In this document: in pieces, positions 23,506 through 36,316 of the stretch
Layout of the letters: every line of letters begins with the position of its first letter
Position numbering within the stretch: position 1 is the first letter of the stretch
NCBI RefSeq assembly: GCF_963924675.1
Contig: NC_089235.1
Coordinates: 62,492,220 to 62,556,219, forward strand
Reading direction: 5' to 3'
DNA: 64,000 nt
From: Phocoena phocoena
Taxonomy: Eukaryota; Chordata; Mammalia; Artiodactyla; Phocoenidae
Translations under genes and position numbers: made by a program
Notes under the pieces: model-generated
Database searches by the model: none
Told to the model about the DNA's origin: nothing
Seen by the model: only the letters and a program-made list of their open reading frames with translations

Positions 23506-24167
23506 GCCTTGTGGTCCAAAAACCCAGAAAGGATTGATACAGAAAAATGTCTGCCTTTCCACGAAACCAAAACAATAGAATTTTAAAACTGAAGAAACTT
23601 CAGCCATCTTTTCTCCTGACCCTCTCATTTTATATAAAAAAGAAGCTTATAAAGATATCGAGGCCCAAAGAGGCTAGAAGTCAGCCAGTGTCAGGACTGG
23701 AAATAAAAACCAGAGCTCAGTTTGATTTTTTTTTCTGTATAAAATATGATTATCACTATACTGTAGAATACAATTTTAAAAGGACACTTTATTATAATGA
23801 GTAAAAATAAGTACTATTACTAGGCGGTGTACTTACACAAATAATAAGCTACCAAAGAAAGACTGAAAGAAGTATGGATGTTAAGATTCTGGCATAGCAT
23901 TGAGGGGAACCCCACTTTCTGCTGAGTTTCATAAAAAAAAATTCATGACTCTATTGATATGGCTAATTTTTCACCAGAAGTACTCCATCTGATTTCTCTA
24001 TTCTAGTTTTTCAAACTTCTTAAAACATAATGAACAAGAAGAAATACACTTTACATCGTGATGCTGTATGCAGGTGCATGTGTGTGCATTCAAACTTACA
24101 TAACTGAGGCAAATAGAAATAATACTTTCCTTACTATTGTTTCCTGTTTTCTTTTGTTAAAAGGCTG

Positions 24168-24332
24168 AGGGGCAGCATGGGGAATTCTGTTCAGTACTCT
24201 GTAATAACCTATATGGGAAAAGAATCTGAAAAAGAAGAGATATATGTATAACTAAGTCACTTTGCTTTGCACCTGAAACTAATACAACATTGTATATCAA
24301 CTATATTCCAATATAAACATTAAAAAAAAATG
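24168..24332 (+). mobile_element. L1 3'-end fragment (sense)
   Basis: Sense copy of an artiodactyl-type L1 3'UTR: GCATGGGGAATTCTGTTCAG, ATGGGAAAAGAATCTGAAAA, AACTAAGTCACTTTGC, ending CAATATAAACATTAAAAAAAAA. Confidence 0.8.
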
Positions 24333-24412
24333 GCTAAGGGGCACCTTTGGATTTTATGACCTCAGTTTGAAATACACTGTTCTAGTTCAAGATCTTTGAT
24401 TAACGCCATTCT

Positions 24413-24630
24413 GGTTTTTTTTTGTTTTTTTTTTTTGCGGTACGCGGGCCTCTCACTGTTGTGGCCTCTCCCGTTGCGGAGCACAGGCTCCGGACGCGCA
24501 GGCTCAGCGGCCATGGCTCACGGGCCCAGCCGCTCCGCGGCATGTGGGATCCTCCCGGACCGGGGCACGAACCCGTATCCCTTGCATCGGCAGGCGGACT
24601 CTCAACCACTGCGCCACCAGGGAAGCCCCT
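24413..24630 (-). mobile_element. CHR SINE, short cetacean form (antisense)
   Basis: Poly-T is followed by GCGGTACGCGGGCCTCTCAC and it ends CGCCACCAGGGAAGCCCC. The 15-base target-site duplication GAT(T/A)AACGCCATTCT is at 24398-24412 and 24631-24645, with one mismatch. Well preserved. Confidence 0.93.
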
Positions 24631-26039
24631 GATAAACGCCATTCTTATCATTGAAATATCCAAAGAATATGCATTTTTAGAGAATAGAAATTGCAAACAT
24701 TCCTTCCACATCAGCTCGGTGAAGTAGACGACCATTCACGACTTTCCTTATTTCCTAACAGAAGACTGTATTTTCACTCCATCTGATTGTCTTTCTCGCT
24801 CTCATTAACCCTTTGTCTCCTTTAACTTAAAGTATTTTTCATAAGATTGTGTGGAACAGTCTCTTAGCTGTCTTCTCCCATAGGTTGTAATAGAAAGAGA
24901 GTCCTCAGACTTTAATGATTCAAAGAGATCCTGCAGCTCACGTTGTTCCTCCAAAGCTTAGACTTCAGCTGAGACTTGGCTGATTATTGGCACCCAGAAT
25001 TGAAGGGGTTCCACTTGCATCACAGAAGCAAAATGTGACGCGCCTGCTTTCTCTCCTCACTGTTAACTTATGTCAAAGAAAAGCGATTCCTCCATGGACT
25101 AGGCTACGTTTTTGCTGCCTTTCCCTATTAAACTCTGCACCATCTTCAGGTAAATGGCCTTGTAGCCTGGCTTCCAAAATTTAGAAAAATGGGTGGGATC
25201 AGCTCTGAGGTTCCTCTGTTGTTCCCTGAACTGTGACAATTGAGTCCTAACTATTCTGACCTTAACTCGCTCTCCAATTAGCCTTGTGTGATTCTGACGA
25301 GATCCTCTTGACAAATCAATTTCTAATTGTGATCTCTGCATGTCATTCCCAGATGACCAATCTGTTTATTTCCTTTTTCCATTTATTTAAATGTTCATTA
25401 TCCACACCGATATCTTGAACCATCTGTGAACCCAGACAACAGTAGCTTAGTTGGTCTAGAGTCCACAAAATTCAGTTTACTTATTTATCTGAAAAGAACT
25501 GGGAAATTTCCCTGATTTCAGTCTTCATGCAACTCCTTCAGTTTCCATGATTCTCCAAAATATACTGGATCAGAGGAACCATCCAACTAAAGATTTTCAT
25601 GTTTAGATTGTATATCCATAACAGCTGGAATTCATAGCTGGTTTATTTTCTATAATAAATCAACAAATATTTATGAAATTCAAGGTTTATGTAAAGCTCT
25701 TGGCTGGGCAGTGCGTGAGATAATACTATGATTTATGGCTTTTGCTTGTTATGTTAGGCGCCAGATGCATCTGGCAATATTGTGCTGGGTCCCGTATATA
25801 CAATCTCATTTGGATAAAATAGAAGACACGGTTTGGATGAGGGAAGAATATGATATATTCCTAAATGTACAAGTAGGGAGATGGCAACTGCTAAGCAAGT
25901 TATATGGAAAGTACATGCTGTCAGAAGTTAGAGGAAGACCGCACTGTGGCCTTTGATAAGAAATGGTGCTATCATTTATTAAGCAATTACTGAATAAATC
26001 AGCAGTTGCTTAGTACATTATTAATGTTCATAAAACTTT

Positions 26040-26180
26040 TATGAGATCCGTATTAGCCCCATTTTTAGGTGAGGAAACTGAGGCTCAGCCGGATGGTCAA
26101 TTGTCACGAAGGCCACACAGCTGAACAGCAGGGGACCAGAATGCAAACCCAGATGTGTATGATTCCAGAATATCTGTGCC
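26040..26180 (-). mobile_element. MIR SINE (antisense)
   Basis: CCCATTTTTAGGTGAGGAAACTGAGGCTCAG and AAGGCCACACAGCTGAACAG are the antisense MIR core. Confidence 0.75.
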
Positions 26181-26492
26181 TGCTCACCTCTGCCCCGTTG
26201 TCACCTTTAAATTCATTGCTTGGCAGGGGTTTCACAGAGGAGGCCAGCACTGTGCAGGGTTTGGTGAACCCTGTTTCATTATGGCTCCTAATATCCACAG
26301 TTCATAGCATGTGAACTGCTAGACTAACCAGTGTCTTAGTGGGTTGTAGTTGTACTATTTGCAAGCTTCTTAATGCATTCTGTTCTGCTGTGTTTGGATA
26401 GCCTTGGGGCATCCGTGACCCGGCAGATGACCAGCTTTGAGAAGTCAGGTGACCTGTTTTGGGTACCTATGAACATGATAAAGACACTTTTT

Positions 26493-26796
26493 AAAAAATT
26501 TATTATTTTTGGCTGCGTTGGGTCTTCGTTGCTGCACGTGGGCTTTCTCTAGTTGCGGCGAGTAGGGGCTACTCTTCGTTGCGGTGCGCGGGCTTCTCAT
26601 TGCAGTGGCTTCTCTTGTTGCGGAGCACGGGCTCTAGGCGCGCAGACTTCAGTAGTTGTGGCACGTGGGCTCAGTAGTTGTGGCTCATGGGCTTAGTGGC
26701 TCCACGGCATGTGGGATCTTCCCGGACCAGAGCTCAAACCTGTGTCCCCTGCATTGGCAGGTGGATTCTTAACCACTGGGACATGAGGGAAGTCCC
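26493..26796 (-). mobile_element. CHR SINE, long form (antisense)
   Basis: It begins TTTGGCTGCGTTGGGTCTTC and has the repeated AGTTGTGGC blocks of the long form, ending ATGAGGGAAGTCCCTG. Imperfect flanking repeats TGATAAAGACACTTT and TGATAAAAGCATTTT lie at about 26476 and 26797. Confidence 0.9.
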
Positions 26797-27069
26797 TGAT
26801 AAAAGCATTTTTTACGGTTATATATTTTGGCACTTGACAATTCTTCTAGATTTTAGCATAGGCCCAGTAGGGCAGTAACCTATAGGGAAATTGGTCATGG
26901 ATCTGGCAATAGAAGTTATACTTCTATTATAGTATCTCAGCCTGGGGGCAAACAGGGAGAAACCTGGAACAAAGTAATTTAATCTTGTTTCACTTCTGAT
27001 ATTTTAGAAGAGAAACTGTTTTCACCTTACTATGTGTGATGCTGCTTTAGCTGGAAGCAGCATGATGGG

Positions 27070-27545
27070 AGGGAAAGAATGCAGTTTGGGGCATCAGTCA
27101 CATATGGGTTAGGATCCTAACTTTGCCACATACTAGCTGTGTAATCTTGGCTGCTTAATCTTTCTGAATCTTCATTCATTCATTTAACCAGCACTTACTG
27201 AGCATCTACTACATGTCAGGCCTGGTGCTGGGTGTTAACAGCATAGTGGTAAAGAGGGGAGACAGCTCTTGCCTTTTATGTACTCAGCATAGAGACAGAT
27301 ATTAAACAAAAAAAATACATGAATAGCTTAATTTCAGTTTTTATGTGTTATGAAAAAATGTAGGTTGCTCTATGAACATGGAAGAGGGGACTCTGACTTA
27401 CTCTGTTGAGTCAGTGCTGTTTTAACCGAGACCTGAAAGTTTCAGGAGTTTGCCATATCAGTAAGAAAGAAAGTCAGAAGAGGACATTCTAGGCAAAGAC
27501 AGCAATAGCATGTGCAAAGGTCCTGAGGTGGGAAGGGACTTGAAA
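27070..27545. mobile_element. MIR (+, 27070-27180) followed by antisense L2 (27180-27545)
   Basis: The MIR part has CACATACTAGCTGTGTAATC. It is followed by an antisense L2 start (CATTCATTCATTTAACCAGC, CTACATGTCAGGCCTGGTGC) and an L2 body with ATGTGCAAAGGTCCTGAGG. Confidence 0.65.
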
Positions 27546-29489
27546 CCTATAAAGCCATGATTCTCAGCCCGAGCAAACATATTGTCTCCTATTTATAACA
27601 AATAATTTGCAGCATTTCTGTTACTGTTCTAAACTGAAACTTATAGATAATAAACATTACCTGCCTTCACACATAATTTAAAAAAAATAGAGTGTCGTAC
27701 TATGTAATATAAAGAAGTAAAAGGAGAGTAATTTATGGTCAAATACTTTATTCCAATATACAGATTTCCAGCATAACTACAATGGAAACATAAAGAATAA
27801 ATCAAAATGTACTTGTATTTAAGAATTATTAAAATGCAACAGTTCCAAATTCAAGATGATATAGTTGAGCTTTATCAATTACTTATGTCTCTGCATTTGT
27901 CTCTATTGTGTTCACAGTGAAGATCTATTAAGATAGCAAGTACATCATTGGCATCATGCAAATAAATGTAAATTACCTTCTCCTACTTTTTCAGGCGCGT
28001 GTGTTTTGGTTAACACATCTCTTGATTTTTCATTATGTCTTTTTTCCTACTAGACGGGGTCATGTCTTTCCCTATGCCAGCACCTGAAAAAAAGTTTACT
28101 GGAAATGACTGGAAGTTTTCATTGCAAAGACTTTCCCTTTGCTGGACTTCATTGGTTTCTATAAATTTCATGAGCACTTTACGTCTACTCTGTGGGATCA
28201 AATCTTTCGGATGTAAGAGCTCTAGTCACTCCAATATTATTATTGAGGATTAAAAAATATTAATATTGGAATGTCATTTTAATCAACAGAAAATATCACG
28301 TTTGTCTAAAAGCTTGATGCTAGGGCAGTTTCTAACCTCTGTTGGCTCTCAGGATTAATTTGTTATTGTTCTTTGAGGATAAAATCCCTGAGTGACTCTT
28401 GAAGTTGGAAAATGTCTCTCCTTGAGCTTTCCCTGCCACCGAAGACCAAATTTCTAATGACTGGATGTAAAGAAAGACAATCTTTAAAGATCAATTTTTA
28501 TCAGTCAGGTTCTGTGGTTAACTTGAAAAAGATTGTCTTTGTTTCAGAAAATGAGAAAAGGGGGATGGGAGAAGGATAAGATGAAACACAACTGAACTCC
28601 CCTAAGCAAACACAGATAGAAAAGGAATCGGCCATCTTCTGGTTGCCGTTAAAGTCAGTGACATCACCTTTCAGAGACAGAGAAGTGGCTGTCAGGGCAG
28701 CAGATGACACACTAAAGCTAACACTGAGTCCCTTATGCTCGTGCCACAGTTTACTGTGAATCCACAGGGCTGAGAAAAAGCTAGGTCCCCAGTGGATTCA
28801 AAGCTGGGTGACAGAAGTAGGGTTCTTATGTTCAATTCCTGTGGCTGAAAAGAGCTGTTGGCATAGGCGATACATTTGGCAGAAAACTTTGGTCACAAAT
28901 TCAGAAGTGAAGCATAGTAGTTGTGAGCCAGGAATGCCTCAATGGTAAGCATCTGTGAAACTTCTTAATGTCCCTCGTATCCTGGTTTATTCCTGGAAAA
29001 ATTCTCTTTATGGGGCAGATCAACTTGATGAAAGATAGAGGGCCAGTAGAGCTCTCATAATAAGTTACTGGTTGATGCTTAAATATTTACAAGTCTTCCC
29101 TGTGATGTTGTATTATGGTTGATAGTCAGCTGCATGAGACATCGTCTTTCCATTGCTGATAAAAATCTGCTGAAATACATGTTCGTCTTCTTCCTCTCTT
29201 GCTTTCCTATCCCCTCCCTCTCATATCCTGAGAGATGAATTCCAGAGAAATAGTTTTCTCTTTTCACACCCATTAATTATCCGGTAAAGTCCAATTTGAA
29301 TATCCTTTGGAACAAGACCTTTCTCTGGAGCTTTGACGGATTGTGTTTTCCTAATGTATAGTGACCTTAAGGCATTGACAATGAATGCTCTTTCTCTTTA
29401 TCTCTTTGTACCATCTTTTATTTTGTAGGTTGTTTTTTTTTCCTGTTACAGAGTGACCCTTTGCATTTACCATGGCTGCAGAAAGAAGC

Positions 29490-30060
29490 CCTATGTATTG
29501 ATCTATTACTACGAACAAATTACTCTAAAACTGAGAAGCTTAAAACAACAAAACGTATATAATCATGGATTTTATGGGTCTGGGATTCAGGAATAGTTTA
29601 GCTGGGTGCTTCTGGCGCAGGGTCTCTCATGAGGTTGCAGTTAAGATGTCAGTCAGGGCTACAGTTAGCTGGAGGCTCAAATGGGGCTGGCAGATCTACT
29701 TCCAGGATGGCTGGCTCACTCACTATCAGGAATGATTAGCAGGGTCTCAGGCCCTCCCTGACTACTCTGCTTATATTTGCATGAGAAGGATAAGTCTCTC
29801 CATAGGGATGCTTGGATGTTCTCACAGCACGGCGGCTGCTTTCCTCAGAGCCCGTAATCCCTGCAAGAGAGCAGGGATGAGTCCACAGTACCTTTTGTAA
29901 CTAGTCCTAGAAGTCACAGCTTTGCTTTCATCATATTCTCTTTATTAGGAGGGAGTCACTAAGCCCTGCCCATGCTCAAGTAGAGGGGGGCTAAGCTGTA
30001 CATTTGAAGGGAGGAGCATAGAATTTGTGAATATGTATTTAACCACATTGTTCTAAATTC
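29490..30060. repeat. Old interspersed repeat, same type as 2470-2945
   Basis: It contains GAGAAGCTTAAAACAACAAAAC, then a body with GGTTGCAGTTAAGATGTCAG and CACAGCACGGCGGCTGC. Family not assigned. Confidence 0.5.
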
Positions 30061-30785
30061 AACCAAGGTTTTCTGCCCTTGCCATGTAACCACGGTGATG
30101 CTTTCATCTGTAAGAATGATTTCCACGCAGTCTGGTGTCTAGCACGCTTGTGAAGGGTTGGCTCGTGCTGTGTCTGCCTGTTTTTGCCATTTAAATGGGT
30201 GTCTTTCTCCCCCACCTCCTTTAAAGTATTCAAATGCCAGATGTAGCTTTTTAGAGGGAAATATAAGATGTAGATTTAAGCACCTTGAAAGAGTGGCACC
30301 TATTGGAAAAGGCTTTTTTTAGACTAACACTTTTTATGTCCCTCTTTCTGGAATTCATTGTAATCAGGATGAAATCATTTGCCAGTCAAACACAAAGAAT
30401 TATTTTAAAAAGTCATTGACAAATTAAAATTATCATTAAATTGTGTCCCCACTCTTCGTACTACTGTAATATGACTATTACAATAACAAAAAACTGTAAC
30501 TGTTGTTTTGTTTTCTTTTTGCCATGAAAACTGATATAGTTGTTTCTGTAGCTTAAATTTTTTTGGAAATCCTTAATTGGAATGTCTGTGTAGTAGGTTG
30601 TAGCAGATTCTTTGCATTGGATTTCAGTCCTTGTCTTAGGTAACGGGTAATATGCTGGAAATACTGCCCAATGTTAATGCCATCTCAGGAAGATATCTTT
30701 GTGTAGTCCCAGGTTATGTTTCCCAGTCAGCTTCACTTCAAGTCTGTACCCTTCGCTCTAGCCAAACTGAATTACTCAGGGCTCT

Positions 30786-31140
30786 CAGTATGAGTCAGCT
30801 TTTGCTGCATAACAAACCACAAAAATCTCAGTAACATACAGCAATAGATATTATTTCTCACCACATGTCTGTGGGAGGCAAGGGCAGCTCTGCTCTGCTG
30901 GGGCCCTGGCTGGGGGGGTGGGCAGTAGCTCCCTAGACTGTGTTCTCCTTATGGCATTGGCAGAAATAAACAGGGCAACCCACCCACCAGTCATATTTCA
31001 AACCTCTGTTCACATCGTTGCCCGCTGATATCCCATCGGTTGAAGCAAGTCACACGGCCAAGTCAAAATCCAAGGGATAGGGAGATGCATGCGACTGTTG
31101 CAAGGGAACAGATGCATAATTCTATCGCAGAATAGTGAAG
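30786..31140. repeat. Old interspersed repeat with TGCTGCATAACAAACCAC signature
   Basis: GTCAGCTTTTGCTGCATAAC is followed by AAACCACAAAAATCTCAGT and a diverged body. This is the same broad repeat type as 29490-30060. The class is uncertain. Confidence 0.5.
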
Positions 31141-31189
31141 AATTCAGACCACTATTTCGGTTTACCACATCTTCATACATGCCTTTTCC

Positions 31190-31640
31190 TTTCCATGCTC
31201 AGGGCTGATTCCTGTTGTGCCCTGTTCTTATAGCCTTTCATGGATTTTCACATGTTATTCTGACTCCCCAGAGCTCTCTTTCTTCCTCTGGCTCAATCAG
31301 ACTCAAATTTTGAAACTCATCTCACGAGTCAGCTCTGCCAGACCACTCATCCCTCACTGTGGTTTATTTGTTTGGCCAGTGTGTTTGTTGTTGCTACACT
31401 ACATTATTCCAACTGGATGAACAGGTGGAAGATCTGAGTAACATCTCTCTCATTTGTACTCCCTGGTCCCCAAACACACGCCTCCATCATAGCAGTTTCC
31501 CATTATATTGTAATTGTTGGTGTACTTGTCTGTCTTCCCACTGGACTGTGAGTTCCTTGAATGGGACTGTGCCTTTCATCTCTGCATCCTCCACAAAGGA
31601 GCCTGAACACATATTGGACAAATGAATGGATGGCCGATCC
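31190..31640 (+). mobile_element. L2 LINE 3' end
   Basis: Ends in an L2-like segment: GGACTGTGAGTTCCTTGAATG, TGCCTTTCATCTCTGCATCC, then ACACATATTGGACAAATGAATGG. Confidence 0.7.
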
Positions 31641-32201
31641 CTACCTCATTACTGTGCAAAACATGTTGTTTAGCGCCAAGGTGGAATATACTTTCTTGAA
31701 TTGTCCTTTATTGGTTTCACCTCTGTTAATCCTGTTTCACCAATGAGACTACATGCTCCCCACAAACCAAATTTAATGTCTGTTTTCCTTTTATTCCTCA
31801 TAATACCTGTTATCTGATAGCTATTTCATGACTCATAAGTGATTTAGGGTGTTAACTACCACTTGGCTAGCTTTTTGGCTGCCATTTCTCATTCAACCCT
31901 AGAGCCATGATAAAAGCAGAAGCCCATGTGGTTTAGTTCATCAATCTAAAGACATCCTGTTAATAGCCAATGACTGCCAAGTTGACAACGTCAGCATTTT
32001 CTTCAAATCATCATCATATAATTTTAGCCGGGAGAGCAGGGTGAAATTTTTAAATAGAAGTTTTGGTTATACTGGATATATTTTATATGCATTTCCTAAA
32101 TGCATAGAAAAAGCATTGGATTTTTCAGTGCCCAAATTTAAGTGTGTCAGACTTAGATGTCTGTGGTAAAAAGGTCAAAGGATCTTTTGCCTATATTGCC
32201 T

Positions 32202-32229
32202 CTGTGTGTGTGTGTGTGTGTGTGTGTGC
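32202..32229 (+). repeat. (TG)n microsatellite
   Basis: About 13 uninterrupted TG dinucleotides, probably length-polymorphic. Confidence 0.95.
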
Positions 32230-32273
32230 AATCTGGAAATAGAGAAAGAGCGAGACTCCCTTTACTTTATTTT

Positions 32274-32420
32274 TTATCATTTTTTCTTCCAGTTTTATTG
32301 AGATATAAGTAACATACTCTGTATAAGCTTAAGGCATATAGCATAATGATTTGGCTTATGTATGCCATGAAATGGTTACCACAGTAAGTTTAGTGAATAT
32401 CCATTATCTCATATATGTAC
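32274..32420 (-). mobile_element. Old L1 (L1M-type) 3'-end fragment, antisense
   Basis: AGTTTTATTGAGATATAAGT, AGCATAATGATTTGGCTTATG and ATGGTTACCACAGTAAGTTT are the reverse complement of an ancient mammalian L1 3' end. Confidence 0.7.
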
Positions 32421-33120
32421 AAAATTAAAGAAATTGGAAAAAATGATTTTTTTCTTGTGAAAATATTTTTCTCTTAGGATTTACTCTCTTGACAATTTAC
32501 ATATATAAGCAAGCAGTATTAATTATTTTTATCATGTCATACTTTCCATCCCTAGTACTTATTTATCTTATAAGTGGAAGTTTGTACATTTTGACGTCCT
32601 TCATCCAATTCTCTTTTCCCCACTCTATCTTTTAAATGTAGAAATGCATTTTGTCATTTTCTAAATTTCTGGCCTTGAGCATAAACAAGTGAAATGGAAG
32701 TATACCATGTACTAGTTTATAGGATAAAACTAAAGCTGTTTGTATTAGCTATGAAAAACCATTTTCAGTGAATTTTTTGACATGGCTTTTAAAGCAATAA
32801 ATACATTATAGTAAATAAGTATACCAAATGCATTTGTGTAGATGGGTGAAAACATACATAGAGAAGATATATTCATTAACCCTTTCCATTTTCATTGGTT
32901 CTAGATTTAACTCTGACATTAAATTATAATATGAATATAGCAAAGTAATTTGACTTTTCTGGACTTTTTACTAGTTCAGAAAAACATGATGAGGATCCAA
33001 GATATAGGATGTATTTACCTTAATAGTGATTCTTCATGCTTATTATGAAGGGCTGTTGGCTGTTTTGTTTTAAACTCCATAGACCCTGGCCTTGTCCCAA
33101 TGCCCTGACAAAACTCCCTT

Positions 33121-33164
33121 CTTTTCCGAGAGTATCACATCACTTTTCCGAGAGCATCACATCA
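33121..33164 (+). repeat. Tandem duplication, 2 x 22 bp
   Basis: A unit beginning CTTTTCCGAGAG and ending ATCACATCA occurs twice (33121-33142, 33143-33164) with a single T/C difference, followed by a partial third start. Confidence 0.95.
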
Positions 33165-33888
33165 CTTTTCAGTTCTGTAAAGAATAAAGACCAGACCAAG
33201 CTCTAATTTAAATATCTATTTAAATACCATCAAATGGCTGAATTCATACTGAACCTACAGTACTCATTTTTTAAGCTATAGCAATTGGCTCATTTTCCTG
33301 CTAACTTTGTATCATTTATAACTTTCCCAACAGTCAGCGCTGGAAATGATATGGCATTTGAGGAAGAGCAATCAAAACTTTGGAGCTGAAAGTGATAGAT
33401 TGGCGTTTGGTCTGACATTCTTATTATGTACCTATGAGGTCATACTATCAGTGGCAAAACTAGATGGACAAAACACCAGGATTCCTGGTGCCCTGTTTAA
33501 TCCCTGTTCTCTTTTGCTCCACCCCTGCAGCTGTGAACTGTCAACCTGCAAACAAGGAGATAGGGTTAGTGTGTGATGATGAGCTGGGTACCTCATCATC
33601 TTCTCTCCTCTGTCCTCCCTTCTCCCTCCTTCACTGCCTCCTCCCTCTGTGCTTCCCCCTGCCCTCCACCGCCCAAATGTAAGTGTGTCTAATTTAGATG
33701 TCTGTGGTCAAAAGACCTGAGGACCTCCTGCCTATATTATCATGTCTCTGAGCGATAGAAAACATTGAAGTGCAAACTATCCTGTTGTCTTGCTCTTGAT
33801 CTGGTGAGCGGGTCCCTTTGGCTACTGGGTAGCACTACTTAATGATTCAGTGCGTTTTCCTCAGCTTTTCAGTGGGACTACCACAGTG

Positions 33889-34118
33889 GGTTTTTTTGTT
33901 TGTTTGTTTTGTTTTTTGTGTGTGTGCGGTACGCGGGCCTCTCACTGTTGTGGCCTCTCCCGTTGCGGAGCACAGGCTCCGGACGCGCAGGCTCAGCGGC
34001 CATGGCTCACGGGCCCAGCCACTCCGCGGCATGTGGGATCTTCCTGGACCGGGGCACGAACCAGTGTCCCCCGCATCGGCAGGAGGACTCTCAACCACTG
34101 CGCCACCAGGGAAGCCCG
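33889..34118 (-). mobile_element. CHR SINE, short cetacean form (antisense)
   Basis: A T/G-rich tail, then GCGGTACGCGGGCCTCTCAC, ending CGCCACCAGGGAAGCCCG. The direct repeat CACAGTG is at 33882-33888 and 34119-34125. Confidence 0.92.
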
Positions 34119-34429
34119 CACAGTGTTTGTTGGTGGGGTTGAGCTCTGGGATTCTGGTCCACCTCAGCTAGTTGTATTGCTTTGTAGCATCCAGCAGAGG
34201 CAGACCCAGGTTTTGTGGGTCCCGAAGCTTAAACAGTTTGAGTTCCTCTTTAAGAAAAATAGTATGACTTACTACAAACAAAAAAAAAGGGGGGGTAAAA
34301 GGGGTAGGTAGAAAGTATTGAAGGAGTTCTATGCACATAAGGGCCCATATTCAAATTCAGTCTGATACACAAAATTTGTCCTGACGTGACCTAGACCACT
34401 CCCCAGCCAGCAGCTGCCAAAGCTCTTCC

Positions 34430-34720
34430 AAACCATTTCTAGCTCCCTGTTCTCTCTCATCAGCAAGCCTTTGCGTGTGCATTTCCATCCATCCCTTCTT
34501 TCCTTGCCTAATGCCTGCTGTTCAAGACTTAACTCCGACGGTCAGCTCTATTGGAAAGCGTTCTGAGATCCCCCACAGATGCCTCAGTTTGACGCCCTCA
34601 TATTTTGTTGTTGCAATTCTCATACCGCATTATAGCTACTCGTTTGTCTGTTTTCTCTACTGCATGGTGACCTGTGACAGGCAGGAAGGATGCTTTTGAC
34701 TCTGAATTCTCAGTACCTGA
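34430..34720 (+). mobile_element. L2 LINE fragment
   Basis: L2-like body (ATTTCCATCCATCCCTTCTT, GTTCAAGACTTAACTCCGAC, TTCTGAGATCCCCCACAGAT), ending near CAGTACCTGATATTAGGAC. Confidence 0.6.
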
Positions 34721-35312
34721 TATTAGGACTGGACTGGGAGTTTGCTTTCGGTTTGCTCCTCTCCCTCCTTTAGCTGTGCATCACTGTGTTTCCAGGCTTC
34801 TTTGCCCTCTGCTCCTGAGCAGGTTCAGCCAATAGGAGGCACTGCGGAGGATTAGAGGGTAAGAGGAGGAGAAAAGTCAGACTATTTCTCCTCTTAGCCC
34901 CACCCCTGCCTCCTCTGCCACTCCAGCTGTGGCTACAGCCCCTGTGTGGCTCCTGCTTCCACTGGAGCATCTCTCACTCTCATTCTAGATCCTACCAGAA
35001 AGCTCCAGGCACACCATTTCCTCTCTTTGTCCCTGCACACCTAGGGGTGATAGTTGCTTCCTGCTGTTGCTAATGTTATGGGTTGCCTCATCATTTCTAT
35101 TTGGTTTCTCAGTCCTTCTGTCACCCATGTAACCAAATCCCTGTATTAAATTCCCTCTGCCTGAAAGATCTAGAGTGGTTTACCATTCCCTGGCTGAGCC
35201 CTGAATTATAGAGGCATACTAGATGACTAGTTGTTTTATGAAAAAGGCAATAGGGAGAGGGACCCTTAGCAGTGGTTTGCAAAGATTCTTTTACATTTAA
35301 AACCAATATGTA

Positions 35313-35520
35313 GGGGCTTCCCTGGTGGCGCAGTGGTTGAGAGTCCGCCTGCCCATGCAGGGGACGTGGGTTCGTGCCCTGGTCCTGGAAGATCCCACAT
35401 GCTGCGGAGCGGCTGGGCCCGTGAGCCATGGCCGCTGAGCCTGCACGTCCGGAGCCTGTGCCCCGCGACGGAAGAGGCCACAACAGTGAGAGGCCTGTGT
35501 ACCGCAAAAAAAAAAAAAAA
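35313..35520 (+). mobile_element. CHR SINE, short cetacean form
   Basis: GGGCTTCCCTGGTGGCGCAG start, GGTTCGTGCC B-box and poly(A) end. The exact target-site duplication AACCAATATGTA is at 35301-35312 and 35521-35532. Confidence 0.95.
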
Positions 35521-36316
35521 AACCAATATGTATTTTCCAGTCTTGGCCACCATAGCACAAAATGTGGAGCTCCACATGCTGGTACTAATCCTATGGGCCA
35601 AGCATGTAAAAATAGCAGAGCCTGGAAAAGGACATAAAATACTTGTTGGATTGAGTCCAATTAATCTGCCACCTTGTAGCTAGGTACTTGATCCAGTACC
35701 TTGTACCTAGCAGGCATTCAAGCATACATTGAATGAAAAACAGACTATACTTGGAATTTATCACCAGGCATTTCCCAGGCAACAGACAATATAATAACAT
35801 AGCTGAAACCTTGTCTCACATTTTCTGTGGCTTCTTGGTAGAATTACAATGAAAACATTACCCAGGCCTTGCATATCTGCCGGGGCATAAATTCTGAGAG
35901 TTGCTCAGAATGTCTGGAATAAAGAGGGAATGTCTCTGCTCCTTGGAGTAGCATGAGACTCCAGCCTGAGTGCTTGGTGTGGTCATGGGACCGTAGGAAT
36001 GGGTAAAATCTTCCCACTCAGAGGCCAACAGGCCAAGGAAAATAGGGAACTGATAACCAAAGGCCAGATCCTGGGCAAGTCATCAGTGTGAGCAGGATAA
36101 ATCCTATTAAAATCAACCCCAAGTATTGCTCCGAGCAGAGGGCAAGTGTGTAAACCACGGGAAGTAAGTTGAAGAAATATGATAACCACAGGGCTGATTT
36201 CTGAGTGTGGGACCAGAGAAAATGTGCAGATTGATTGGACAGGCAGTAAAGGAAGCCATGACTAGAGCAAACAAGACAAACTCAGCCTCTAGGTCCAGCT
36301 TGGGATGGAGAGGCCG

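Noticed and set aside
33850..34311. ORFs of 80-153 residues rich in Arg, Ala and Pro, recurring at 6288, 24396, 35121 and 57383
   Set aside because: All are translations of CHR SINEs. The same peptide appears wherever the SINE does.
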